Assembly: GCA_937892995.1 (NCBI GenBank)
Contig: CALBJS010000060.1
Span: forward strand, 1 to 44,958
Source: an uncultured Peptococcaceae bacterium
Lineage (GTDB): Bacteria; Bacillota; Desulfitobacteriia; Desulfitobacteriales; Syntrophobotulaceae
Direction of reading: 5' to 3'
DNA length: 44,958 bases
Shown here: positions 1 through 7,746 of the stretch, piece by piece
Layout: every line of letters begins with the position of its first letter
Position numbering within the stretch: the first letter of the stretch is position 1
Notes under the pieces: model-generated
What the model was told of the DNA's origin: nothing
The model's input: the letters and a program-made list of their open reading frames with translations, nothing else
Databases searched by the model: none
Program-made: the position numbers and the translations under genes

Positions 1-72
1 CCTGCTCGGCGGAGTTGAGGGCGGCTCCCGCAAACCAGCGGGCCTTATGATCAGAAGGTAGTTTTATTCCAC
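1..72. other. left edge, no gene assigned
   Basis: This short stretch is more GC-rich than what follows and has open frames on both strands that run off the edge, too short to identify. If the AbiE system were complete, the AbiEii toxin gene would begin about here on the minus strand, but no start with a ribosome site can be read. Confidence 0.3.
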
Positions 73-843
73 TTAGTCACTAAGCTCAACCCCCTTGCTG
101 ATTATTGATTTGATATTAGCGGGGGCAAAAAGCATCCAATCCTCATGTAAAATAAAATGCTCTGAAAGAGTATCTTTTTCAGAATATAAATATTTTTTTG
201 ACTTAGGGATTTTACTTTTGCAATTGTCAAAGAATGATTTTGAAAGACCCAGTTGTTCCGAAAATTGCATCAGAATAAATCCAGTTTTTTGGTATAGATT
301 TGCCAGACCATAATCATCAAGATAATTAAGAAGTTTATCGGCTCGTAGCGAGGGAACCAACATCAGACAGCGCAAGAGTTCTTCTAAACCACCGATTTTT
401 TCAAAAGCATAGATACTGTCGATGACTGTTCTTTCAAGATCCGTAATCCTTATACCTGTATTGGTTGTAGTTATACCGGAGGCAATGCGGGGAGATACTC
501 GAGAATAGGAGATGCCATCGTAGGTGAAATTAGAGAACCTGCTGTCCGTTGTCACATATACCTCATAAAATACTTGATTGGCGTAACCATAATATTCGAA
601 TGCACTATGGAATGAAACACAAGCATCATCTGCAATATTAGATGCGATCATAAATCGATTTGCAACCGGTTGTTTCGTTTCTAAGCTGATTGCCGTATAA
701 AGATCTCTTCGAATACGCTCAATATATCCAGCATTGATGTAATCATATAGCAAAGAATGTGCTGCATGTTCATTGCCTGTCAGTTCAACAACATCCCCAC
801 GTGAAAAGCAGCCCAGCTCAATTAGTTTATCCAGATATTTCAT
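73..843 (-). CDS. AbiEi-type antitoxin / transcriptional regulator
   Basis: A 256-residue protein resembling the AbiEi antitoxin of type IV toxin-antitoxin systems. It begins with a winged-helix segment (about residues 5-50, including GDVVELTG and GYIERIRRDLYTA) followed by the AbiEi-like C-terminal region (FHSAFEYYGYANQVF; ITDLERTVIDSI). The start at 843 is chosen because GGAGGTGAG sits just upstream; an ATG 60 bases earlier lacks such a site and lies within the promoter region. In the family the antitoxin represses its own operon and counteracts the AbiEii nucleotidyltransferase toxin encoded just downstream. That position is beyond the window edge, so this may be an intact pair cut by the window or an orphan. 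It sits in a decayed mobile island. Confidence 0.75.
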   Translation of the reverse strand: MKYLDKLIELGCFSRGDVVELTGNEHAAHSLLYDYINAGYIERIRRDLYTAISLETKQPVANRFMIASNIADDACVSFHSAFEYYGYANQVFYEVYVTTDSRFSNFTYDGISYSRVSPRIASGITTTNTGIRITDLERTVIDSIYAFEKIGGLEELLRCLMLVPSLRADKLLNYLDDYGLANLYQKTGFILMQFSEQLGLSKSFFDNCKSKIPKSKKYLYSEKDTLSEHFILHEDWMLFAPANIKSIISKGVELSD

Positions 844-861
844 AAACTCACCTCCGTTCCT

Positions 862-946
862 ATTATTGCACACAACATTCCTTATTCCAACTATTATGTG
901 CATTTTTTGGAATGATTATTCTTAGGTATGCACAAAACATTCCTTA
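862..946 (-). promoter_or_regulatory. abiEi promoter with two operator-like direct repeats
   Basis: On the minus strand a -35 TTGGAA (885-890) and a -10 AATAAT (862-867) are separated by exactly 17 bases. Those 17 bases (868-884) are one copy of a 17-base motif, taaggaatgttgtgtgc. A second copy with one mismatch lies upstream at 930-946. AbiEi proteins are known to repress their own promoter, so repeats inside and upstream of the promoter fit an autoregulatory operator. The repeat and the spacing are seen directly; binding is inferred. Confidence 0.55.
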
Positions 947-1029
947 GAAGAATTGTTTTGCGTAAAAGAAGGTTTTGTAAATCACATCTATATCGATATT
1001 AAAGTCAATTTCGTAATAAATGCAATGCA

Positions 1030-1595
1030 TTATCGCCCCTCAATATAATGCCTTATCAAATCCTTATGTTTCTCAGATTTCTGCTGAATCTTATTGTGGC
1101 CATCGCCTGCAAGATATTTTATCAAGCTGTCCTTTGGTATCAGATATCTGTTATAGTACCGAATGCCTATTATTTTATTTTGTATTATCCAGTCGGAGAG
1201 GGTGCTTTGGGTATAACCGATTAGCCTTATAACCTCATTCGTAGTTAGTGCATCCGGAAAACTGCTCCATTCTTTCTTGAGCATTTTCGTAAAACTCTTA
1301 GGATCTATTGGCTCTTGCATTTGCTTTATCGACCTGTACTTTGCTCTGCTGGAGAAAATTCCTGGAGGTGTCTGCAGAGATTCAGGGTGCTTTTCTAACT
1401 TTGTGAGATAAATAATTACATCGTCTATCCGGATTTTGAAACGGCGAGTCTTTTTGCCTGAGTCCTCGCAGGGGATATATCCGTTCTCTAAAAGCCATGT
1501 GGCTTTTCGTTTACTTATGCGGCGATTCGATAAAGTTGATCCTGACTTATTATTTCCGGGTATTCATCCCGAAGGAAAGAGTAGTCCGTCATCAT
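1030..1595 (-). pseudogene. frameshifted excisionase-like HTH protein
   Basis: Two open frames on the minus strand join into one HTH protein of about 188 residues. The first (from ATG 1595, preceded by GGAGGA) reads MMTDYSFLRDEYPEIISQDQ and ends at TAA 1515-1517 after 26 codons. The second frame carries RRISKRKATWLLENGYIPC, then SGKKTRRFKIRIDDV, and runs into the C-terminal part (LTTNEVIRLIGYTQSTLSDW) ending at 1030. One missing base near 1523 restores an LYRI-C-RISKRKA junction. Clostridial mobile elements often carry such two-HTH excisionase-like proteins beside an integrase; none is seen here. The 3' part alone could be translated from ATG 1320, but its ribosome site is weak. Confidence 0.7.
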
Positions 1596-1926
1596 AGTAA
1601 TTCCTCCAATCACATTGATCTCCAGACAGAAATACATGCTCTGTCTGGTTAGGTTCTTCACTTAAAAATCAATGTCAATGGTAGGAAAAGCTGTGATTTA
1701 TATTCTCAAGAACTCGGGAAACTAAAGTATCTTAAAGTCTTTTCGGTTCATATTTTTCTACGGTTTTTCTACACTTTGCCTCAAAAACCCTAAAAAACAG
1801 GGTTTAGCGTGAGTGCAGTAAAATCAAGGGTTTAGGCTTATAAAGCTTTGATTCATGCGGGTTTAAGGGGATTCGTCTTCCCTTAAAGTTACTCTCGTGA
1901 ACCTATCGAAACTTGCCCTCAAATAA
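1596..1926. other. gene-free end of a mobile element with small hairpins
   Basis: No gene is recognised. A perfect 9-bp hairpin (1622-1630 with 1640-1648) lies in the leader of the HTH pseudogene. A 7-bp hairpin AAACCCT/AGGGTTT lies at 1785-1805, and AGGGTTTA recurs near 1840. Small repeats close to an attachment site are typical of integrase arm sites, but no integrase is present to support this. Confidence 0.35.
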
Positions 1927-1982
1927 TTCGAAATGCAGTTGTCCGCAAGGGCACGTGGGCTCGAATCCCACCTCTTCCGCCA
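1927..1982 (+). tRNA. 3' half of tRNA-Ser(CGA), attachment-site remnant
   Basis: The sequence reads as the 3' half of a class II tRNA. It has a 7-base anticodon loop TT-CGA-AA (1927-1933) followed by the anticodon 3' strand TGCAG. A long variable arm forms TGTCC-GCAA-GGGCA, and the T-arm reads GTGGG-CTCGAAT-CCCAC. The acceptor 3' strand is CTCTTCC, followed by G and CCA. The 5' half (GGAAGAG and the D-arm) is absent upstream. A break exactly at the anticodon loop is a known integration point for tyrosine-recombinase elements, so this is probably the distal attachment site of an element lying to the left. The T-loop begins CT rather than the usual TT. Confidence 0.8.
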
Positions 1983-1986
1983 AGTT

Positions 1987-2037
1987 AAAGGCTACATTTT
2001 AGGCTGATTTTTCAAGCCTAAAACGTAGCCTTTTCTT
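1987..2037 (+). terminator. rho-independent terminator after the tRNA fragment
   Basis: A long stem AAGGCTAC-A-TTTTAGGCT pairs with AGCCTAAAA-C-GTAGCCTT (one mismatch) around a 9-base loop, followed by TTTTCTTT. It follows the CCA end by four bases and is probably the native terminator of the tRNA-Ser gene. Confidence 0.85.
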
Positions 2038-2053
2038 TATTATATAAGATTTT

Positions 2054-2078
2054 AGCAGGCATCGAACCTGCTTTTTTG
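2054..2078 (+). terminator. short terminator hairpin
   Basis: AGCAGG pairs with CCTGCT around a 7-base loop and is followed by six T. It lies 36 bases before the serine recombinase start. Confidence 0.55.
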
Positions 2079-2113
2079 TTGCCCAGATTAAAGCGTAAAG
2101 GAGATATAGAAGA

Positions 2114-3024
2114 ATGATGATCAACGAAAATGTAATGGTGATTCCGGCAAGATCACAAGAAAAGAAATCTCTTCTCAAAGTAGCGGCCTATTGCAGAGTC
2201 AGCAGTGAATCGTATGAGCAACACATGAGTTTTGAATCGCAGATCAGATATTATACCAATTACATCACCAGCAATCCCAGCTGGCACTTTGCTGGCATCT
2301 ATGCCGAGAAAGCGATCGGCACGGATTTTGGCAAGCGTGATGAATTCAACCGCATGCTTAAGGATGCAAAGTCAGGCAAAATAGACCTTATCCTAATCAA
2401 ATCCATTTCACGCTTTGGGCGTAATACACTTCCTTTCCTGCGAAGCCTTAATGAATTATCACAAAGGAATGTTGTTGTCCACTTTGAAATGGAAGATATT
2501 CGTACAGATGACCCCGATATGCAGGTCACGATAGCGACCATTACCGCAATCACGCAATCGGAAAGTGAACACAAGAGCAGAGATATTAAGTGTGGTATCC
2601 AGAGAAATTTTGAAAAGGGTAAGGTACATCTCAACCACAGCCAGTTTCTTGGCTATACAAAAGACAAGGACGGTAATCTTGTGATTGTAGAGGAAGAAGC
2701 AGAAATTGTACGGCTGATTTTCGATCTTTACCTGAAAGGTAATGGCTGTCGAAAATCAAAAAGTATCTGGGAGAGCATAGCATTAAGACCGTAACTGACA
2801 AGTATACCTGGAGTACCGCTACCATAGACCGGATGCTGTCGAATGAAAAGTATGCGGGGATGGCGTTGCTGCAAAAGGCCTATGTGGCTAATTCGCTTAC
2901 GCACAGGCAAGTGAAAAATAATGGAAACCTCCCCATGTATCATGTGCAAAACAGTCATCCGGCTATTATTAGCTCAGAGCTATTTGAAGCAGTACAGATT
3001 AAAAAGACAAGCTGTAATAGGTGA
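2114..3024 (+). pseudogene. large serine recombinase, frameshifted and truncated
   Basis: The N-terminal resolvase domain is present (about residues 20-170; YCRVS with catalytic Ser30, later SISRFGRNT), followed by the start of the recombinase domain (FLGYTKDKDG). The frame breaks at 2750-2755, where one A appears to be lost from an A run. In the shifted frame the family sequence continues (KIKKYLGEHSIKTVTDKYTW, then DRMLSNEKYAGMA, then NSHPAIISSELFEAVQ) and stops at 3024. The zinc-ribbon and coiled-coil C-terminus normal for this family is missing. The start at 2114 follows AAAGGAG. These enzymes move integrative elements and transposons; this copy should be inactive. Confidence 0.85.
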
Positions 3025-3121
3025 GCATCCCTGCTGCCTCTAAAATCATTTCAGGAACCGAAACTTTTGTAGCCGGCGTGGTCTGTTCATTTTTCGAGAT
3101 GTTTTTTATTATCCGGCTCAT
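2999..3121 (-). pseudogene. possible remnant of a small element protein
   Basis: A 40-codon frame on the minus strand contains NEQTTPATKVSVPEMILEAA and abuts the truncated recombinase head to tail. A better ribosome site (AAAGGGAG) precedes a different ATG at 3135-3137 whose frame stops after 16 codons, which suggests a frameshift joining the two. I do not recognise a family. The join may mark the point where two mobile fragments were fused. Confidence 0.25.
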
Positions 3122-3250
3122 TCGATTCTTTTTTCATATAAATTCTCCCTTTGTTTCGAACAGCATGGAGAATTTAGCCTAAAAAAGCAAGGCTTCTGCT
3201 TATAATTCCTTCTAAACATGAAATTGTTTTACCAACTTCCAAAATATTAC

Positions 3251-3278
3251 TTCACAGAACTTCTAAATGTGATAAAAT
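3251..3278 (+). promoter_or_regulatory. possible promoter of the methyltransferase-ATPase pair
   Basis: TTCACA (3251-3256) and TAAAAT (3273-3278) are separated by 16 bases, about 55 bases before the methyltransferase start. This fits a weak sigma-A type promoter. Confidence 0.35.
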
Positions 3279-3333
3279 ATACTTGTATGATTATGTCTTT
3301 CACTGATAAATCGCCTTGAATCGAGGGAGTAAT

Positions 3334-4596
3334 ATGAACTTAGCAACCGTGTTAAATTCGTATAGTGATGAATATTGGGATTTCAAAGATGCAAAAAACG
3401 ATGGCATACATAGCATTGCCAACTATCCGGCACCTATGGTTGCCCCAATGCAACACGAATTGTTAAGCCTCCTGTTAAAAGAAAACACTGCTTATCGGAA
3501 AATGCTTGACCCGTTTCATGGCTCTGGAATAACATTAGTTGAGGGACAATCTTTAGGACTCGAAGTGTTAGGGATAGATATTAATCCGTATGCGCATATT
3601 ATTTCACTTGCAAAACTCGAAAAGTACGATCCTAAAATAATTGAGGTTGCAAATCATGAAATAATACAGCGAATAGAAAATCTGAGAAAAAGCAATATTG
3701 CAGTTCTCCATGCTTTCGACAATATTCAAAAGTGGTTTCGTGACGATGTCACTGATGATCTTCGCATTATTCGAACAGCGATAACTATGGAACCTAATTC
3801 AAAAACGCGTAGATACTTTTGGCTTTGTTTTGGAGAAATAGTTAAGCGATATAGCAATACACGAACTTCAACTTTTAAGTTGCATGTTAAAGAAGCCAAA
3901 AAAATTTCTGAAATGGAAAACAATGTTCTAAGCGATTTTTTTGAAAAAATAGAGGAAACGTACAAGCTAATTGGATACCCAAGACAAGGACCATTCCACT
4001 TGACTTGTGGTAACTCTATAGAAATAATGAAAACTTATGAGCAAGGCTCTTTTGACATAATTTGCACATCACCCCCTTATGGAGATAATGCAACGACAGT
4101 AACATATGGTCAGTTTTCTGTATTGCAACTGCTTTGGATTGATAATGCTGATTTTCAATACGATTCGAGTTGCATAGATAATTTTTCTAAAATCGATTCG
4201 ATGAGCTTGGGCGGCGCACATTCAACAAGCAATGCCTTTTATTATTCTCCTATTATTTCGTCATATGTTTCTCGACTATCTTCCCATAAGCAAACCAAAA
4301 TAAAACGGTTTTATGCTGATTATGAAAATGCTTTCCGCTTAATGTCTCGCCTTTTAAAACCAAGAGGAAGTATGGTTTTAACTCTTGGGAATAGAACGGT
4401 GGACCGCTTGGAATTTCCTTTTATTGACGCAAATAAAGAAATAGCGCAATATTACGGATTGGAATTGATACATGTTATTAATCGCAATATTATAAAAAAA
4501 AGAATGCCGGCTCGTGTTTCCAGATTATCAGATGGCAAACCTGTCGATTCAATGTCCAAAGAGACTGTATTATTATTTAGGAAGGGAGGTTGCTGA
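3334..4596 (+). CDS. DNA amino-methyltransferase (SPPY type)
   Basis: A 420-residue SAM-dependent DNA methyltransferase. The SAM-binding motif DPFHGSGIT is at residues 59-67, followed by LGIDINP for motif II, and the catalytic motif TSPPYGD is at 245-251. SPPY is typical of N4-cytosine and some N6-adenine enzymes. About 180 residues of less conserved sequence separate the motifs and may hold target recognition. The start at ATG 3334 has GAGGGAG upstream; a TTG 18 bases earlier does not. The stop TGA is one base before the start of the ATPase gene, so the two are translationally linked. No restriction endonuclease is evident, so the partner ATPase may define the system. The C-terminus ends near FRKGGC. 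Confidence 0.85.
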   Translation: MNLATVLNSYSDEYWDFKDAKNDGIHSIANYPAPMVAPMQHELLSLLLKENTAYRKMLDPFHGSGITLVEGQSLGLEVLGIDINPYAHIISLAKLEKYDPKIIEVANHEIIQRIENLRKSNIAVLHAFDNIQKWFRDDVTDDLRIIRTAITMEPNSKTRRYFWLCFGEIVKRYSNTRTSTFKLHVKEAKKISEMENNVLSDFFEKIEETYKLIGYPRQGPFHLTCGNSIEIMKTYEQGSFDIICTSPPYGDNATTVTYGQFSVLQLLWIDNADFQYDSSCIDNFSKIDSMSLGGAHSTSNAFYYSPIISSYVSRLSSHKQTKIKRFYADYENAFRLMSRLLKPRGSMVLTLGNRTVDRLEFPFIDANKEIAQYYGLELIHVINRNIIKKRMPARVSRLSDGKPVDSMSKETVLLFRKGGC

Positions 4597-4597
4597 G

Positions 4598-6877
4598 ATG
4601 CCGGAGGTTCAAGCAAATATTCAAGCTGGGAAATACGAAGATGTTTTAGCCGCAGTGCAAAGTCCAGTGATTGCGTTAACAGAGTTAGTTAAAAACGCTT
4701 CTGATTCCTGCCTTAATACGGATGATCCAATAATTATTAACATCAATACAACAAACAAAGTAATCACGATTACCGATTCTGGAGAAGGCTTGTCAAAAGA
4801 TGAGTTAGAACATTTAGGGGAAGCTGGTTATTCGTCCAAAATGGTTGGCGATAAAATCCGAACACCAATTGATAACCCTTTGTCAGGGAGTAAGGGGTTA
4901 GGGCTTCTTACGGCCTTCTTTATTGCAGATACTCTTGAAATAGAAACTTATTCAGTTTTAGATAAAAAATCGTACTATCTTGTTTGGAAAAAGGGAGAGC
5001 AAAAATATACATATGTTGAAACTAATAGTGAATTCCAAGGAACTACCGTTACTTTAAAAAATATTGAACCTGCCAAGCTTCAAATGATCCTTTTGCCAGA
5101 AGAAAAGGTTAAACTTTTTATGGCCTCAATCAGATTTTTTACAGACAGTGAAAATCTGCCTCGTATTAAGCTTGCTATTGATGGAATGGAAGAATCTCAT
5201 TACCCAGTGGAGACCCTTGAGAGTTACTATAGCAGAAATAAACGTGATAATAGTGGATTTATTGCTAAGGCCAGTTTTAGCTATGAGAATAATCGGATTT
5301 CTTTGTCATATGAAGATAACATATCAAACTTTTATACTTTCACTGGAAAGAGTATTGACCTCAGAGATAAGCGCACGGTTGATAGCTTTGTGAGTGATAT
5401 TTGCGCTCCTGAAAGTGGAGTGGCACCTATTAAAAGCATCTGCGAGTCAGAGGCTTTTAGTGAGCAGTATTTGCCGTTTGAACTGCCTGCTTTTTCCGGA
5501 GTCTTATATACCTGGCGACACAGAAAGAATGATGACCTGGAGCAGTGGCCAGTAGGTGTTAGGATATATATTAACAACTACAGCTTATATAGGTATCTCG
5601 ATAAAGAGAATGATTGGCTCACCCTTTCAGAAGTAAGCCAAAATGTTAAAGCAACTAACTATAAATTGAAAAACACCTATGGGTATTTAGATATAACTAA
5701 TTATAATGAACATAACGAGGAATTAAAGATATCCAAAGAACGAAATGATTTCGTTGATTCAATGTCTCAAAGAAAGTTCATACATGTTATGCGCGACGTT
5801 ATTGTTGGTATTTTTGCCAGAATCGATATTGCGGTTAAGAACCCGCCTATCCAATCAGTGAATTTGAGATACAGTAATGTTACGGTAAAGGTAGGAGAGC
5901 CGTTTAATTTAGCGAATGCAGTAATATGTAACAACATTGGTCTGGACGATATAGATTTAGACTATGATGAGTCTCAAATCGATATAAGCAGCGATTGGAC
6001 TGTTTCAACTGATCGAGCTGGTTCTTATGATATTAAGTTGCGTTTTGGCGATAAGTCTTACACATTCACAATTCACTATAAAAATGTGATTCCAGAATTT
6101 GATTTACAAAAAAGTATGATTACCATTTATAAAGGTAATTCGGTGAACCTACGTGACTATATCATAGCGGCCAGCTGCAAGGATGTTACCCCTGACAGTA
6201 TAACTATACTGCCACAAAGTAAAGATACAGTTATAAAAAATGATGTATTTGATAAAAGTAATTCTGTCGGCCAACATATTATCTTTTATCGCTACGATGA
6301 ATTCCAGCGTACCTTATCAATTACTGTCAAGGAGATTGAGCGTCAGCCAGGTGCTGGAGTAAAATCCCCTCGAATGGATAGCTTGTTTTCAAAACTTGAT
6401 GAATTACGTGAGCATTCATTTAAATTGCCTGAGTTAGTCGATGCTATATCATCCTATTATGTACAAGCACCTACCCTTTGCATGGCAGCAATCCGAATAC
6501 TTATTGAATCGTCTGCTAAGGCATTCTTTAAACATCTTGTCGATGAAGAAATAACTGATAGTTTTCCAAGCTTGGTTAATAGAGTAATGAATATACGTGA
6601 TTGTCATCCCAAAAATTCAGATTATATAAAATATATTAGTATGCAAGATCCAAAGTTTATTGCTGAATTTCAGTGTATATCCACTGAATATCAAGTATCT
6701 CTGTCTAAAGATGTAAAAACAAATATCAACGCTCATCTCAAAGAAATAGCTCTTGATATGTTTGTACATAATCCGGCAATTGTAGCAACTGATACAACTG
6801 TGTATAGATCCATGCAAATATTTGCACCGTTGCTGAATTATATTTTTGACATCCTGTTGCTTAACATCTCAGAGTGA
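4598..6877 (+). CDS. GHKL (Hsp90/MutL-type) ATPase with Ig-like middle region
   Basis: A 759-residue protein with a complete GHKL ATP-binding fold: N-box ELVKNASDSC (29-38), DSGEG (60-64) and GSKGLG (97-102). A long middle region follows. Residues of roughly 440-620 look like beta-rich Ig or cadherin-like repeats (VTVKVGEPFNLANAV; GSYDIKLRFGDKSYTFTI; ITIYKGNSVNLRDYI). The C-terminal 140 residues are helical (AAIRILIESSAKAFF; ALDMFVHNPAIV) and resemble C-terminal domains seen in some abortive-infection-type proteins, which is inference. The start at 4598 has GGGAGG upstream and lies one base after the methyltransferase stop. A nuclease motif is not visible. The pairing suggests a modification-linked defence system, with the ATPase acting as sensor or effector scaffold. 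Low GC and flanking recombinase debris indicate transfer. Confidence 0.8.
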   Translation: MPEVQANIQAGKYEDVLAAVQSPVIALTELVKNASDSCLNTDDPIIININTTNKVITITDSGEGLSKDELEHLGEAGYSSKMVGDKIRTPIDNPLSGSKGLGLLTAFFIADTLEIETYSVLDKKSYYLVWKKGEQKYTYVETNSEFQGTTVTLKNIEPAKLQMILLPEEKVKLFMASIRFFTDSENLPRIKLAIDGMEESHYPVETLESYYSRNKRDNSGFIAKASFSYENNRISLSYEDNISNFYTFTGKSIDLRDKRTVDSFVSDICAPESGVAPIKSICESEAFSEQYLPFELPAFSGVLYTWRHRKNDDLEQWPVGVRIYINNYSLYRYLDKENDWLTLSEVSQNVKATNYKLKNTYGYLDITNYNEHNEELKISKERNDFVDSMSQRKFIHVMRDVIVGIFARIDIAVKNPPIQSVNLRYSNVTVKVGEPFNLANAVICNNIGLDDIDLDYDESQIDISSDWTVSTDRAGSYDIKLRFGDKSYTFTIHYKNVIPEFDLQKSMITIYKGNSVNLRDYIIAASCKDVTPDSITILPQSKDTVIKNDVFDKSNSVGQHIIFYRYDEFQRTLSITVKEIERQPGAGVKSPRMDSLFSKLDELREHSFKLPELVDAISSYYVQAPTLCMAAIRILIESSAKAFFKHLVDEEITDSFPSLVNRVMNIRDCHPKNSDYIKYISMQDPKFIAEFQCISTEYQVSLSKDVKTNINAHLKEIALDMFVHNPAIVATDTTVYRSMQIFAPLLNYIFDILLLNISE

Positions 6878-7254
6878 TGAATATTAATGCTCATTGATAA
6901 TGGCAAATCAATTACGGAGTATACCACAAGGGGGTCACTCCAAACCGTCCCTCTGTGCTATGTGTTGGTCGTGCAATTTGTATAATGGATGGACAATTTG
7001 ACGCTTGCGAAATATCTTAAAAATCGGACTAGTCCTAACATCCAGATGCGCAAGTTCGGGGAGCAGGTCAACAGAGGGCAAGTTATTACAATACTTACTA
7101 AACTGTATAAGTGAGCTTTGCATTATTGTGCTGATACACCATTCTACGGGAGTTATGAACTTCGTCTAATGTTTAGTATATTTAGTGATAGTTCAAATCC
7201 CTATTCTCAAACAGGATGATATCCAGAATTGACATTACTCTCATTTGAACACAG

Positions 7255-7290
7255 AAACCCGCATGAACATTGAGTTTGTGCGGGTTTTTT
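7255..7290 (+). terminator. rho-independent terminator
   Basis: AAACCCGCA (7255-7263) pairs perfectly with TGCGGGTTT (7279-7287) and is followed by a T run. It probably ends transcription coming from the methyltransferase-ATPase pair. Confidence 0.75.
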
Positions 7291-7368
7291 GATGTCCTTC
7301 TTATGGTGGAAAAATTCTATCTTGCCCAAATTGTTATCCGATTTGTTATCAAATTACACCCTATTGGT

Positions 7369-7390
7369 TTCAGTTCAAAAATGAACTGAA
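7369..7390 (+). promoter_or_regulatory. palindromic operator-like site before antitoxin remnant
   Basis: TTCAGTTC-aaaaat-GAACTGAA is a perfect 8-bp inverted repeat ending 23 bases before the antitoxin start. Phd/YefM-type antitoxins repress their own promoters through such palindromes, so this is likely its former operator. Confidence 0.5.
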
Positions 7391-7413
7391 TTCTTGTAAA
7401 GGGGGCGTGACTC

Positions 7414-7705
7414 ATGCCCCAAATAAGACCAATAAATGATTTAAGAAACACTAATGAGATCTCCGAAATTGTGCTACGCAAAGAAAAAGCCGATATTCAT
7501 AACGAAGAACGGCTATGGAGATTTAGTTGTTATGAGCATTGAGACCTTTGATGCAATGCTGGAGGATCGTGAGCTTGATGCGGCTATTGCGGAAGCCGAA
7601 GCCGAGTACACTTCCGATAATCAGCTTATGGATGTAAGGGAAGCTCTATCGAGTTTAAAATATATAGGAGAAATAGGAGAGACAGAAAGACCTCGCCTTC
7701 GGTAA
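7414..7705 (+). pseudogene. frameshifted Phd/YefM-like antitoxin
   Basis: The gene starts at ATG 7414 after GGGGGCG and reads MPQIRPINDLRNTNEISEI. It then loses frame near 7468-7471, where one extra base sits in ATTGTGC. The next frame continues the typical antitoxin pattern (KKPIFITKNGYGDLVVMS, then ETFDAMLEDRELDAAIAEA) to 7705. The tail after about residue 80 diverges into sequence that reads into the downstream terminator. Antitoxins of this family neutralise RelE/ParE-type toxins encoded just downstream; no toxin is present. The gene is therefore a remnant of a type II module, unless the shortened second frame (from ATG 7454) is translated. Confidence 0.75.
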
Positions 7706-7721
7706 GGAAAGCGGGGTCTTT
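7686..7721. terminator. bidirectional terminator
   Basis: AAAGACCTCGC (7686-7696) pairs with GCGGGGTCTTT (7711-7721), with one wobble. It lies between the antitoxin remnant and the convergent transporter gene and could serve both. Confidence 0.65.
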
Positions 7722-7746
7722 GGAAAATAGTTCGTGAAAGTGATTA

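Larger units (their letters stand above)
6878..7413. other. intergenic debris after the ATPase gene
   Basis: No intact gene is seen. A 62-codon open frame on the minus strand (7123-6935) has no recognisable family and is probably a remnant or chance. A terminator lies at 7255-7290. TTGTTATC occurs twice at 7331-7350, and a palindrome lies at 7369-7390 just before the antitoxin remnant. Confidence 0.4.

Noticed and set aside
7190..7215. A stretch (GTTCAAATCCCTATTCTCA) resembling a tRNA T-arm
   Set aside because: The stem does not pair over five bases on both sides and no acceptor or anticodon arm is found around it.
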